DNA from: Neiella marina
GTDB taxonomy: Bacteria; Pseudomonadota; Gammaproteobacteria; Enterobacterales; Neiellaceae
Direction of reading: 5' to 3'
Length of the DNA: 64,000 nt
Assembly: GCF_002165625.1 (NCBI RefSeq)
Contig: NZ_NGNS01000006.1
Location: 1 to 64,000 of the forward strand
Every line of letters starts with the position of its first letter. The stretch's first letter is position 1. The notes under the pieces were generated by a model. The model saw only the letters and a list, made by a program, of their open reading frames with translations, did not search any database and had not been told where the DNA came from. The translations under genes and the position numbers were made by a program. Shown here one piece after another: positions 1 through 8,300 of the stretch.

Positions 1-289
1 CATAGAGAAACGCCCTAGGCCGTCAAGGCCTAGGGCGGTGAAAATATCCAAGACCCGTTATCCGGTAAACCGCAATGCCGCCCCTCTTAAGTGAACAGCA
101 TTGCGCTACGATGAGCGGGCTTTTTCTTTGTTGGCCAATAAATTTGCTCAAAAAGACAGCAAACAGCTGATAACTTTCGAACATCTGCAACAAAGCGCAA
201 AACAAGCCTAGACAGTTAACGGAGCTGTTCATATAATCTGGCCCACTTTGCATCGCCGCACTACATTCTGTAGCGCCAGCAAACGCAAT
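1..289. other. Intergenic stretch before the tRNA gene
   Basis: No gene is recognised here. The stretch contains a strong hairpin at its left edge, described separately, and a second inverted repeat (CGCAATGC near 71-78, GCATTGCG near 98-105). A 76-codon frame on the minus strand (23-253) runs into the first hairpin, has no recognisable domain or ribosome site, and is not called. Confidence 0.5.
11..37 (-). terminator. Strong 11-bp hairpin, probable terminator
   Basis: CGCCCTAGGCC (11-21) and GGCCTAGGGCG (27-37) pair perfectly around a 5-base loop. Read on the minus strand the stem is followed by TTTCTCT, a modest U-rich tail. Read on the plus strand the tail is GTGAAAATA. A leftward terminator is therefore more likely, but the gene it would serve is not identified. 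Confidence 0.45.
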
Positions 290-366
290 GGCCCCATAGC
301 TCAGTTGGTTAGAGCAGTCGACTCATAATCGATTGGTCCCCTGTTCAAGTCAGGGTGGGGCCACCA
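290..366 (+). tRNA. ileX: tRNA-Ile2 (anticodon CAT)
   Basis: A complete cloverleaf with encoded CCA. The acceptor arms are GGCCCCA (290-296) and TGGGGCC (356-362), then discriminator A and CCA (364-366). The anticodon loop reads CTCATAA, giving anticodon CAT. The GGCCCC acceptor and the GTCGACTCATAATCGAT anticodon arm resemble the minor isoleucine tRNA (ileX/ileY type), not elongator or initiator methionine tRNA. In that case C34 would be converted to lysidine by TilS and the tRNA would read AUA. The Ile assignment rests on this resemblance. A mutated copy of its 3' end lies at 854-896. Confidence 0.88.
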
Positions 367-388
367 TTTCTATTTCCCACAATGTTCA
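344..388 (+). repeat. Direct repeat copy 1: tRNA 3' end plus flank
   Basis: The T-arm and acceptor 3' strand of the tRNA plus about 20 downstream bases recur at 854-896 with a few changes. Shared blocks include CAGGGTGGG and ACCATTTCTATTTCCC. This is the intact copy inside the functional tRNA gene. The similarity continues past the tRNA end into the flank (CCC..AA.GTTC). Confidence 0.75.
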
Positions 389-853
389 AAAAGAACCTAA
401 TCCCCCAATAAAATCAGGCCTTAACGCTATTTTATTATTCAGGGATGACTCAAGTAAATTTCATCAGAGCCAACCGCTGAAGTACTAATGAGCTTTATGT
501 ATAAAAATACATATTGAGATGTGTAAGAACTACCAAAATACGGCTTAAAACATATGGTATTGATACTATCCCTGTACTGTATTCCGTGATGCTTGAGCGA
601 GCCAGCCGAACTAAGCCTGAACAGGTCTCGCCCTCATGTCAGGAAGACGCTATCACAATAGTCATTCTAGTCGGTTTCAAATACAAATCGCTGAACGAGA
701 TCACCATCCATAAGAGCTTATCGACAAAAACTAAAAGAGAGCGCTTCTTTAGCTTGCAACTAACTAATGTCATTATTTTAAGTACTACAAAAAGTACTTT
801 CCAAACAACCACCAAAAAAACACTCAATAAAAATCAACCACTTGTAAGCTAAA
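389..853. other. Gene-free AT-rich stretch between tRNA-end repeats
   Basis: No convincing gene is seen. Open frames on both strands here have low-complexity translations (Lys/Thr/Ser-rich, or Val/Leu-rich), lack ribosome sites and show no domain. The stretch is visibly AT-rich and bounded by the two copies of the tRNA 3' end. It could be a relic of an integrated element or the decayed middle of a tandem tRNA duplication. Confidence 0.5.
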
Positions 854-896
854 TTCAACTCAGGGTGGGCACCATTTCTATTTCCCGAAACGTTCC
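854..896 (+). repeat. Direct repeat copy 2: decayed tRNA 3' end
   Basis: This matches 344-388 but lacks a G and a C in the acceptor (GGGTGGGCACCA instead of GGGTGGGGCCACCA) and has an altered T-loop. There is no upstream D-arm or anticodon arm, so it is not a functional tRNA. It is either a degenerate attachment site left by a tRNA-targeting integrase element or the remains of a tandem tRNA copy. Confidence 0.7.
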
Positions 897-970
897 CCTG
901 CTTGGTGTTCAAGGGCAAAACAATAATGACGCTCAACTAAGCCTCTTCGTCTCTTTTTGTCTGATTAACA

Positions 971-996
971 AAAACGGCCCCAAAAGTGGCCGTTTT
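971..996 (-). terminator. Terminator of the carbohydrate-binding lipoprotein gene
   Basis: AAAACGGCC (971-979) pairs with GGCCGTTTT (988-996) around an 8-base loop. On the minus strand the stem ends in TTTTTGTT, a good Rho-independent tail. It lies 35 bases beyond the stop codon of the leftward gene at 1031. It could also work weakly in the other direction. Confidence 0.75.
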
Positions 997-1030
997 CATG
1001 TGATTTTCCTAGTTACTAACTATAGCGGGA

Positions 1031-3394
1031 TTACTTGTAGAAGTAGATGTTATCGAGGTACAGGGCATCACTTGTGGTCCCCCACAGCTGGACACCATAT
1101 TGAGCTAGATTGGCTGTATCCAAGCTGTCGCCGTTGATCATTGTAGAAAACGGAATATCAACGGTGACCCACTGCCCGGTGGTCAAACTAGGCAAGGTGT
1201 AAACTCCGGCATCGCCGCCACTTGGCACAACTTGGAACGTTGCTTGAGTAATGCCGCTGGTCGCAAACATGTCGAAACGGATCCCAGCCGCCATTGAAGC
1301 ATCCAATGCACCGCTTTCAATCCCGTATTGAATGCCAACTACGCCACCAGCCGTTCCCTCAGGAATGATCTGTAGTTTGGCAATGTTGTCACCACCAACA
1401 ACCACTTCAGAAAAAGTTGGCGCATTCCACCAGTTATCAGCCCAATTCATAATAGGCTTATCTACTGCCAAAGCATCACTGTAGAGCACCAAAGCATCTT
1501 CATTTGCTACTGTTGGTACTGGCGCTGCTGTAACTGGGCCAGGGTTTTCGGCAACGATGCTGATGGCCAAAGAGCTATTACCACCATTTAGCGCCTGAGT
1601 CGCGTTAGCTACGCCATAACCTGGAGCATTAACCACAACTTTATGGTCGCCTTCTGGCAAGGTTAGCGTTGCCAAACCACTGGCATCACTTGTTGCCGAC
1701 ACGTTGCCAACTGAAACGACCGCGCCAACAACTGGACTATCTGACTGATCCGTTACGGTCACGCTTAAGTCATACATAAGCGACTCGCCAGAGAAATAGA
1801 TGTTATCGAGATAAACCGATTGACCAGCATCTCCCCACAGTTGAATACCAATGGCTTGCAGGGTTCCAGGGTTCAGTACTCCCCCTGCGTTGTTGGTCAT
1901 CTCGGAATAGAAAATATCCCATGAAACCCAAGTATCGGTAGCAGGGTTGTTGATCACATAAGTGGCGCCGCCATCGGTCGAAACCAATTGCAGTGAAATT
2001 TGACGGATACCACTTTCCACATACATGTCAAAATTCCACGTCGTTTTTGCCGACGCATCGAGTGGCGCGATCTCGAAACCATATTCAAGGCCTGCGACCC
2101 CGCCTTCTGTACCGCCAGCTGTTATCTCATATTGAGCATAATGATCACCGCCGATATCGCCTTCAGAGTAAAGCGGGGCATTCCACCAATCTGCTCGCCA
2201 AACACCAATAAAGCTGTCTTGGGTCAGGCTGTCACTGTAAAGCACAACAACTTCTTCATCGCTAAACTGAGGAGACATGGGTGCAGCCATTGCAGGCCCG
2301 CCCGCATCTTCTTGTTCCAACGTCGTGAAGTACAGATCGGCTAGCAACACAGTGCCACTATCACCAATAAAGTTTAACGAGAACCAGGTCATATCGGTAA
2401 CGCCGGAAAGAAGCACCTCCATTTCAGTCCAGCCGTTGCCCAAATCAGTGCCCTGAGCAAAGTCATAAGAGACGTTTAGCTCAGGCTCAGAAGCGCTTTG
2501 AACAAACACCTGAACACCGGTGAAGGTATCCGATTTGACCTTGAACCGAGCATGCGTATATGCCGAAACATCAATGAAGTTCTCAGGTCTTGCGGCATCG
2601 TTACCCCAAGCGACAACCGTCCCCCATGAGGCACTTTTGGTCAGCTCAAGCGCCTTGGCATAAGTTGTATCAGCAGGTTGATCGGTGTACTGAGTGTTGG
2701 TACCCCATGTGTCTCCCCAGTACTCAAAGTAGTATGAATCGTCGTTTAGAGAATGAAAAAGATAGGCGTTTCCCTCAATAGGAGGAGGCACGAGCACAAC
2801 CTCATTGACGATGACTGTACGAGTAGCCGTTGCTTGGTTACCTGCCGCATCAGAAACACTGTAAGTCACCGTATAGGTCCCAGCCGTAGTGGTATCGACC
2901 GAGCCAGCAATAGCCGCCACCAACCCCGTATCAACATTGTCGGTCACTGTTGCTCCGGGTTCCTGATAGTCGTTACCAACCAGCAATGTCATCGAGGACT
3001 CGCCATTCAAAGTTATCACCGGAGCTTCGGAGTCACTAATGGGAGCAGCCTCAACGACCACTGTTCGGGTAGCGGTTGCTTCGTTACCGGCAACATCACT
3101 AACCATGTACGTAATCACATACGATCCTGGGGTCATGTTGTCGACAGCTCCAGAGGCAACCGCGACTAAATCGCTATCGACATTGTCGCTCACCGTCGAG
3201 CCAGGATCGCTAAAGTCATCACCGACGGTAATCGTCATTGTCGATTCGCCGATCAAGGAGATTACAGGGGCCAAGGTATCATTCGCTACGGTATCACCAG
3301 CTGACGATGGTGGAGTGCTATCTGAGCCGGAGCCGCAACCAGCTGCAAGCAGCGATAATAGCGCTGCTGCCGTTAGGCTATGTTGATAATTCAT
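1031..3394 (-). CDS. Surface lipoprotein with two DUF5011 and three carbohydrate-binding-like modules
   Basis: A 787-residue secreted lipoprotein with no visible catalytic domain. The signal peptide ends in the lipobox LAAGC (Cys20), followed by Gly and Ser, so it probably goes to the outer membrane. Two DUF5011 Ig-like repeats follow (roughly residues 40-115 and 120-195, with motifs GSTVSDNVD and GATVTDNVD). Then come three beta-sandwich, galactose-binding-like modules (about 205-365, 370-545, 630-787); the last two share DWWNAP/NWWNAP and LDNIYF. A short carboxypeptidase-regulatory-like insert (about 545-620) separates them. The second ATG (3394) is chosen because AGG lies 6 bases before it, whereas the first ATG abuts AGG. 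The gene neighbours an AraC-type regulator and a GH81 glucanase, so I infer a glucan-binding role at the cell surface. Confidence 0.85.
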   Translation of the reverse strand: MNYQHSLTAAALLSLLAAGCGSGSDSTPPSSAGDTVANDTLAPVISLIGESTMTITVGDDFSDPGSTVSDNVDSDLVAVASGAVDNMTPGSYVITYMVSDVAGNEATATRTVVVEAAPISDSEAPVITLNGESSMTLLVGNDYQEPGATVTDNVDTGLVAAIAGSVDTTTAGTYTVTYSVSDAAGNQATATRTVIVNEVVLVPPPIEGNAYLFHSLNDDSYYFEYWGDTWGTNTQYTDQPADTTYAKALELTKSASWGTVVAWGNDAARPENFIDVSAYTHARFKVKSDTFTGVQVFVQSASEPELNVSYDFAQGTDLGNGWTEMEVLLSGVTDMTWFSLNFIGDSGTVLLADLYFTTLEQEDAGGPAMAAPMSPQFSDEEVVVLYSDSLTQDSFIGVWRADWWNAPLYSEGDIGGDHYAQYEITAGGTEGGVAGLEYGFEIAPLDASAKTTWNFDMYVESGIRQISLQLVSTDGGATYVINNPATDTWVSWDIFYSEMTNNAGGVLNPGTLQAIGIQLWGDAGQSVYLDNIYFSGESLMYDLSVTVTDQSDSPVVGAVVSVGNVSATSDASGLATLTLPEGDHKVVVNAPGYGVANATQALNGGNSSLAISIVAENPGPVTAAPVPTVANEDALVLYSDALAVDKPIMNWADNWWNAPTFSEVVVGGDNIAKLQIIPEGTAGGVVGIQYGIESGALDASMAAGIRFDMFATSGITQATFQVVPSGGDAGVYTLPSLTTGQWVTVDIPFSTMINGDSLDTANLAQYGVQLWGTTSDALYLDNIYFYK

Positions 3395-3678
3395 ATTCAT
3401 CCTACTTGAATTAGTGAAACAAGCTTGATGTTGAGTCGTTCAGCCAGAGCCGTTGGCTAACTCAACTTCAAACGAGAAACATCATCATCAGGTGGATTTG
3501 GGGAAAAAGAGTTCGAGCGCTTGCGAGTTAGTCAGATTGGCAAGCAAAAAGGTTCGAGGAGCTCTCCAATAGCCAGACCAAGAGCAAAAAAGAGAGCTAA
3601 ATCATACTTTTTTTGACTTGACCGAATCGCTAGTGGTTGGATGTTTTAGACAGCAGTCACCAACGACTTAGCACTGGG

Positions 3679-4893
3679 CTAATCAGTGGCGATCGCATCG
3701 GCGGTTTTCGCAGCCCGGCATTTTCTTCGATAAGCGGTTGGCGTAATTTTCTCAATTTTCTTAAAAAACTGATAAAACACAGATTTGCTGTTAAAGCCTA
3801 CGGAGAAGTAAATGTCGGTGATGGACATGGTTTCATCAGTAGCAAGCAGGTGCTTGGCCTCTTCGATACGATAACCATTAACAAATTCATAAAAGTTGAG
3901 CTGAAAGTGATGGTTCAATGTCATCGACAATACCTTCGGGTGCAACTCAAGCGCATCGGCGAGCTGCGGTAAGGTTATTTCAGCGTTCATGTAAGGCTTT
4001 TGCTCTTCCATGTAACGCTTAATTCTTCCCACTCCCTCTAATTCATCATCTTGCTCGGGCAGTTCTTCTTGCTCATCTTGTCCTTCCAGCTCTTTAACCT
4101 GTTCAACAGAGGAGATTCTGGCCAGACTGTATACCAATAGTGATAGCAATAAGAGGAAATCGGCGTAATTAGTAAGTTCTCCTAAAAAGCTCAAATGTTC
4201 CAGCTCAATGAGGCTCAGGATGCCAGTTTCGGCGGGACGCAAGAGTCGAACAATGTTGGTACCGCTCATCAGTGCTTCAACCGAAAACACAAAAATAAAA
4301 CCAATGATGACGGTTCTAAGCCAAGTAATATCGACCTTGGCCGGGTCGGCAAGTCGTTGCATTTGCTCCGAGGTATAATTGGCCAGTAGTTGTAAACAAT
4401 AAGCGACGTAGACCACCCGTATCAAGCGAATCAGAAACTCAACGCTGACAAAGTGTAGTGTTTCAGTTAAGTACCAGTTCCTGATGATTGAAGTTTTGTC
4501 TGCCCAGCTCTGTGAGTGATAAACAAAACCAAGGTAGATGCAGTATCCGATGAGCGGCAGCAGATGCCAGAGGTGCTGTCGTTTGAAGGTGAAGCCTTTG
4601 TAGATGAGAGCATGGGTGAAAAGGTAAAGCAGCACACCATCGATACAGTAGGCGACACTACCTAAAAAAAACAAGTTCGGATTGACATCCAAAATGACAT
4701 AGCGGACTTGCTCGCCGTAATACGTCAATTCATGAACCGCGAACAGCGCGTGAGATAACAAAAAGCCAATCAAGAATAGGGTGCTCTTGCGCGAAGTTTG
4801 TTGGGTCTTCCAGTAAAGAGCAGCCAGCACACAGGACATGAAGGACGTCATACACAACACAACATCGTTCAAGTTGAAAATAACGTGATCCAT
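3679..4893 (-). CDS. Membrane-anchored AraC-family transcriptional regulator
   Basis: A 404-residue protein. The N-terminal half carries about seven hydrophobic segments (for example around LYLFTHALIYKGF and TVIIGFIFVFSVEALM). The C-terminal 100 residues form an AraC-type double helix-turn-helix (ALELHPKVLSMTLNHHF, then SITDIYFSVGFNSKSVFYQFFKK). An acidic Glu/Asp-rich linker joins the parts. The start at 4893 is preferred over the upstream frame start at 4980 because AAGAGGGGGC precedes it at good spacing. The architecture suggests a membrane sensor that activates neighbouring genes directly. It lies between the lipoprotein gene and the divergent GH81 gene, which are the likely targets. The ligand is unknown, perhaps a beta-glucan fragment. 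Confidence 0.87.
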   Translation of the reverse strand: MDHVIFNLNDVVLCMTSFMSCVLAALYWKTQQTSRKSTLFLIGFLLSHALFAVHELTYYGEQVRYVILDVNPNLFFLGSVAYCIDGVLLYLFTHALIYKGFTFKRQHLWHLLPLIGYCIYLGFVYHSQSWADKTSIIRNWYLTETLHFVSVEFLIRLIRVVYVAYCLQLLANYTSEQMQRLADPAKVDITWLRTVIIGFIFVFSVEALMSGTNIVRLLRPAETGILSLIELEHLSFLGELTNYADFLLLLSLLVYSLARISSVEQVKELEGQDEQEELPEQDDELEGVGRIKRYMEEQKPYMNAEITLPQLADALELHPKVLSMTLNHHFQLNFYEFVNGYRIEEAKHLLATDETMSITDIYFSVGFNSKSVFYQFFKKIEKITPTAYRRKCRAAKTADAIATD

Positions 4894-5396
4894 AATGCCC
4901 CCTCTTACCCAACGCTTCGCCCGCGACCAGCAGAACAACCACCTAGGTATCGGGCTCGAAATGGTACATAAATTTGCCAAACCATTCTACGCAGGACGAT
5001 GCTCAGATTGCTGAATGAAAGTAAAAAGCCATAAAAATCAATAACAGTCCGACTCCGGAACTTCTACTCATACTCAAATATTTGAGCTGCGACTCACTTT
5101 TAAGCGCCTCGAACAAGGTAATAAACAAAGTATTTTTGAGGCTTTCTTGGCAGGTTCCACAACCGGACTTTTCGCCGCTATGATAAGCGCTGGCTGTCTT
5201 CGCTACAGTCAAAACTTCAGTCTCTGGCATACCCTGGACAGCACCTAAACAGCAAAGTGACCTCCGTCACATTGCGTCATCTATTGTGCCGACTAATGGT
5301 TAAATTCTGAGTAAGTGCAGATAGTCGGACTAACAATTTATTAACGATTGTTATCAAAGGTCCCGTTCTAAAAACAACAATCTGACGGAACCCACG
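4894..5396. other. Divergent promoter region, AraC regulator / GH81
   Basis: This 503-bp gap holds the divergent promoters of the AraC-type gene and the GH81 gene. It contains an inverted repeat (CCGACTA...TAGTCGG) and the 9-mer TAACGATTG at 5342-5350. A 75-codon minus-strand frame at 5003-5230 has a hydrophobic C-terminus but a poorly placed ribosome site. I do not call it a gene. Confidence 0.5.
5289..5328 (+). promoter_or_regulatory. Candidate operator upstream of GH81
   Basis: CCGACTA (5289-5295) and TAGTCGG (5322-5328) form a perfect 7-bp inverted repeat with centres 33 bp apart, about three helical turns. The repeat ends 68 bases before the GH81 start codon. The adjacent AraC-type regulator is the obvious candidate to bind it, but this is inference from position and symmetry only. 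Confidence 0.35.
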
Positions 5397-8300
5397 ATGT
5401 ACGACAATTTAAAGATTTTCACGCTTTCGCTTATTTCAGCCTCGATAGTAGGTTGTGGTGGCGGTAGCGGAGGTAGCCCCACTCCGCAGCCACCTGCTAG
5501 CACCGATACCCAAGCCCCCGTGATCACGTTAAATGGTAATGCCACCATGACCATTGACGTTGGTGACCAATTTACAGACCCAGGTACCACCGTTACCGAT
5601 AATGTTGATAACGGCTTGCAGGCCGAAGCGTCTGGTTCTGTCGATACTAATTCCCCTGGCACCTATGTCATTACCTATTCCGCTGAAGATGCCGCAGGTA
5701 ATGTTGCAACCACGACCCGAACCGTTGTCGTATCGGCACCAGGCGTTGACACCCAAGCCCCCCAAATCACACTACTGGGCAGCAACCCAATGCAGCTTAC
5801 GGTTGGCGACAGCTATGCCGAGCCGGGTGCCACCGTCACCGATAATGTCGACAACAATTTAGTCGCGGCTATATCAGGCAACGTCGATAGCAGCAGCCCT
5901 GGCACCTACACCATTACTTATATGGCAACCGATAGCGCCGGTAATGAAACCATCGTCACTCGTTCCGTGATGGTCAGTGCCCCTGCGGTGGACAGTCAGC
6001 CACCGGTGATCACCTTAAACGGCAGCGCCAACATGTACGTATCGTTGGACGATACCTACAACGAGCCAGGCGCTAGCGTTAGTGATAATGTTGATACCGA
6101 CTTGGTCGTCTCTATTTCTGGTTCCGTTGACACCTCAACCGTTGGCAACTATCCGGTTACTTATACCGCCGTTGATAGTGCGGGCAACCAAGCTTCTGTG
6201 ACTCGTTCTGTTTTTGTTACCGATCCAAACGATGTACCGATTGAGCCACAGTCGCCATTTACTCCAACAGCACAATTACTAAGCCGTGAGCCAGTCATTG
6301 ATCCGGCACCTGATGCTGCAGGTTTCATGGCCTATGGCGCCGGTAATGTTGCCACCAGCTTTAATCCAGATGGTTACGGCTGTGTCGAAGACTATGGTTT
6401 CTGGGTATACAGCGCCGGTGTTACCGAGCCAGGAATTGCTGGCTGTACCGCCGATGGCGAGGCCATTGGTGAACCGGTTAAACGTCATCCACAAGTGACG
6501 GGGCCTGCGGCCCAAGAGCCAGTTGCTGCGCACCGCTGGTGGGGCTCGGTCTCATTCCTAGGTGAGATGCAGTTAGGCGATCCAAACTCAGCAGGCTATA
6601 TCACCCCCGATCCGATTATGGCGCGGGTAAGCAACGCAGGTATTCGGGTATTAAATTTACCGGTTGGGTTGCGGGTAACCGATGCCATTAATTTCCAGTA
6701 CACCATTCCAGATCCATTTGCCGAAGTGTTTGATGGGATTGCGATTGCCAACAGTGCCCACAGCAATATGGAGGCATTCTTAAAAGAATCCAGTGATGGC
6801 GCTGTTACGGTTGAATGGCAATCAGGCGGTCAAGCCGTAATGGAAGCCACCTTTGTCCATGGCTCGCCTTATGTTTATGTCAAAGCGTTCGACGGACAAC
6901 CATTGATAAAAACATTCCGCGACGACGGCGGTGAGAAAGGCACTTACCATGAAGATGCTGACAGCCTTGGTGTGTGGACTGCGGTAGCCGGTGGCAAGCA
7001 ACACTTCTTGGTCGTTGGTGAGGGAGCAACGAGCTTCAGCAACACCACCACCAGTCAAATCGGTATCTCGAATGCGGCCAATGAATTCACCTTAGTAGCC
7101 ATGCCCAATAATTTGGGTGATAACCCAGATGCCAGTGCGATTGCCAAATTCAAGCAATATGCGCGCAACGTGGTTGCCAACGCCGATATCGAGTACTCAG
7201 TAAACGCAACGACTCAAGAAGTCACTGTGACTCACCGTTACTTAGACGCGCAAGATCAACCCATTGATACCCTTGCAGGCTTACACCCGCTTCATTGGAA
7301 ATACATTGATAACGCCGACCAAAGCGACATTAGCGCATATAACGTTCGCAGTGCCCGTGGCGTGATTAAGTTCAGTGAAACCGATGAGTTCAGCTATCAA
7401 CTGCCGTATATTGGTGTGTTGCCAACCATGCCATCGGTACTTGGTGACTACGACATGCCAACCCTGCAAGGCTTGATCAATGATTTCATGGCACAAGACC
7501 AAAGCGAGTGGAATACCTTTGAAGATACCTACTGGGCAGGCAAAAACTACGGCAAAGTTGCTGAGCTAGCTGCAATTGCGCGCTCAATTGGTATGGAATC
7601 AGAAGCAGATGAGTTGATTGATTGGCTTAAAGCGGAACTAGAAGACTGGTTCACCGCCGATACCAGTGGTCAACTCGATGAGAAGAAGTACTTCGTTTAC
7701 GACCAGGAATGGAACACCCTTCTCGGTGTCGATGAGTCCTTCATGAGTCACCAGCTGCTTAATGACCACCACTTCCATTACGGTTACTTCATTCGTGCAG
7801 CCGCTGAAATCTGTCGAGTTGACCGCAGCTGGTGCGATGTCGACCAATATGGTGCCATGGTCGAGCTGTTGATTCGTGATTATGCCGCTGATCGCAATGA
7901 TGCACTGTTCCCATACCTGCGCCACTTTGACCCAGCCAACGGCTTCTCTTGGGCATCAGGATCAGTGAACTTTGCCCGTGGTAACAACAACGAATCAACC
8001 TCAGAAGCAGCCAATGCCTACGGTGCAATGGCCTTGTACGGCATGATTACCGATCAACAAGACTTGGTTGATCGCGCCATCTATATGCATGCTTCAACTA
8101 CGGCGACCTATTGGCAGTATTGGAACAACATTGATGGTTACAACAACGTCTCTGCCGAAGCCGATAACTTCCCAAGTGGCTATAACAACATCACCACCTC
8201 GATTATTTGGGGTGATGGTGCCGTGTTCTCAACTTGGTTCAGCCCGCTTTACGCTCACATCTTGGGTATTCAAGGCTTGCCAATTAACCCGCTAACCATT

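Noticed and set aside
290-366. Calling the CAT-anticodon tRNA an elongator or initiator tRNA-Met
   Set aside because: The acceptor (GGCCCC/GGGGCC) and the anticodon arm match the minor tRNA-Ile2 type much better than tRNA-Met.
514-852. 112-codon plus-strand frame in the stretch between tRNA-end repeats
   Set aside because: The translation is low-complexity, there is no ribosome site or domain, and overlapping frames exist on the other strand.
5003-5230. 75-codon minus-strand frame with a hydrophobic C-terminus between the AraC and GH81 genes
   Set aside because: The only ATG directly abuts its putative SD and the frame occupies the divergent promoter region. No family is recognised.
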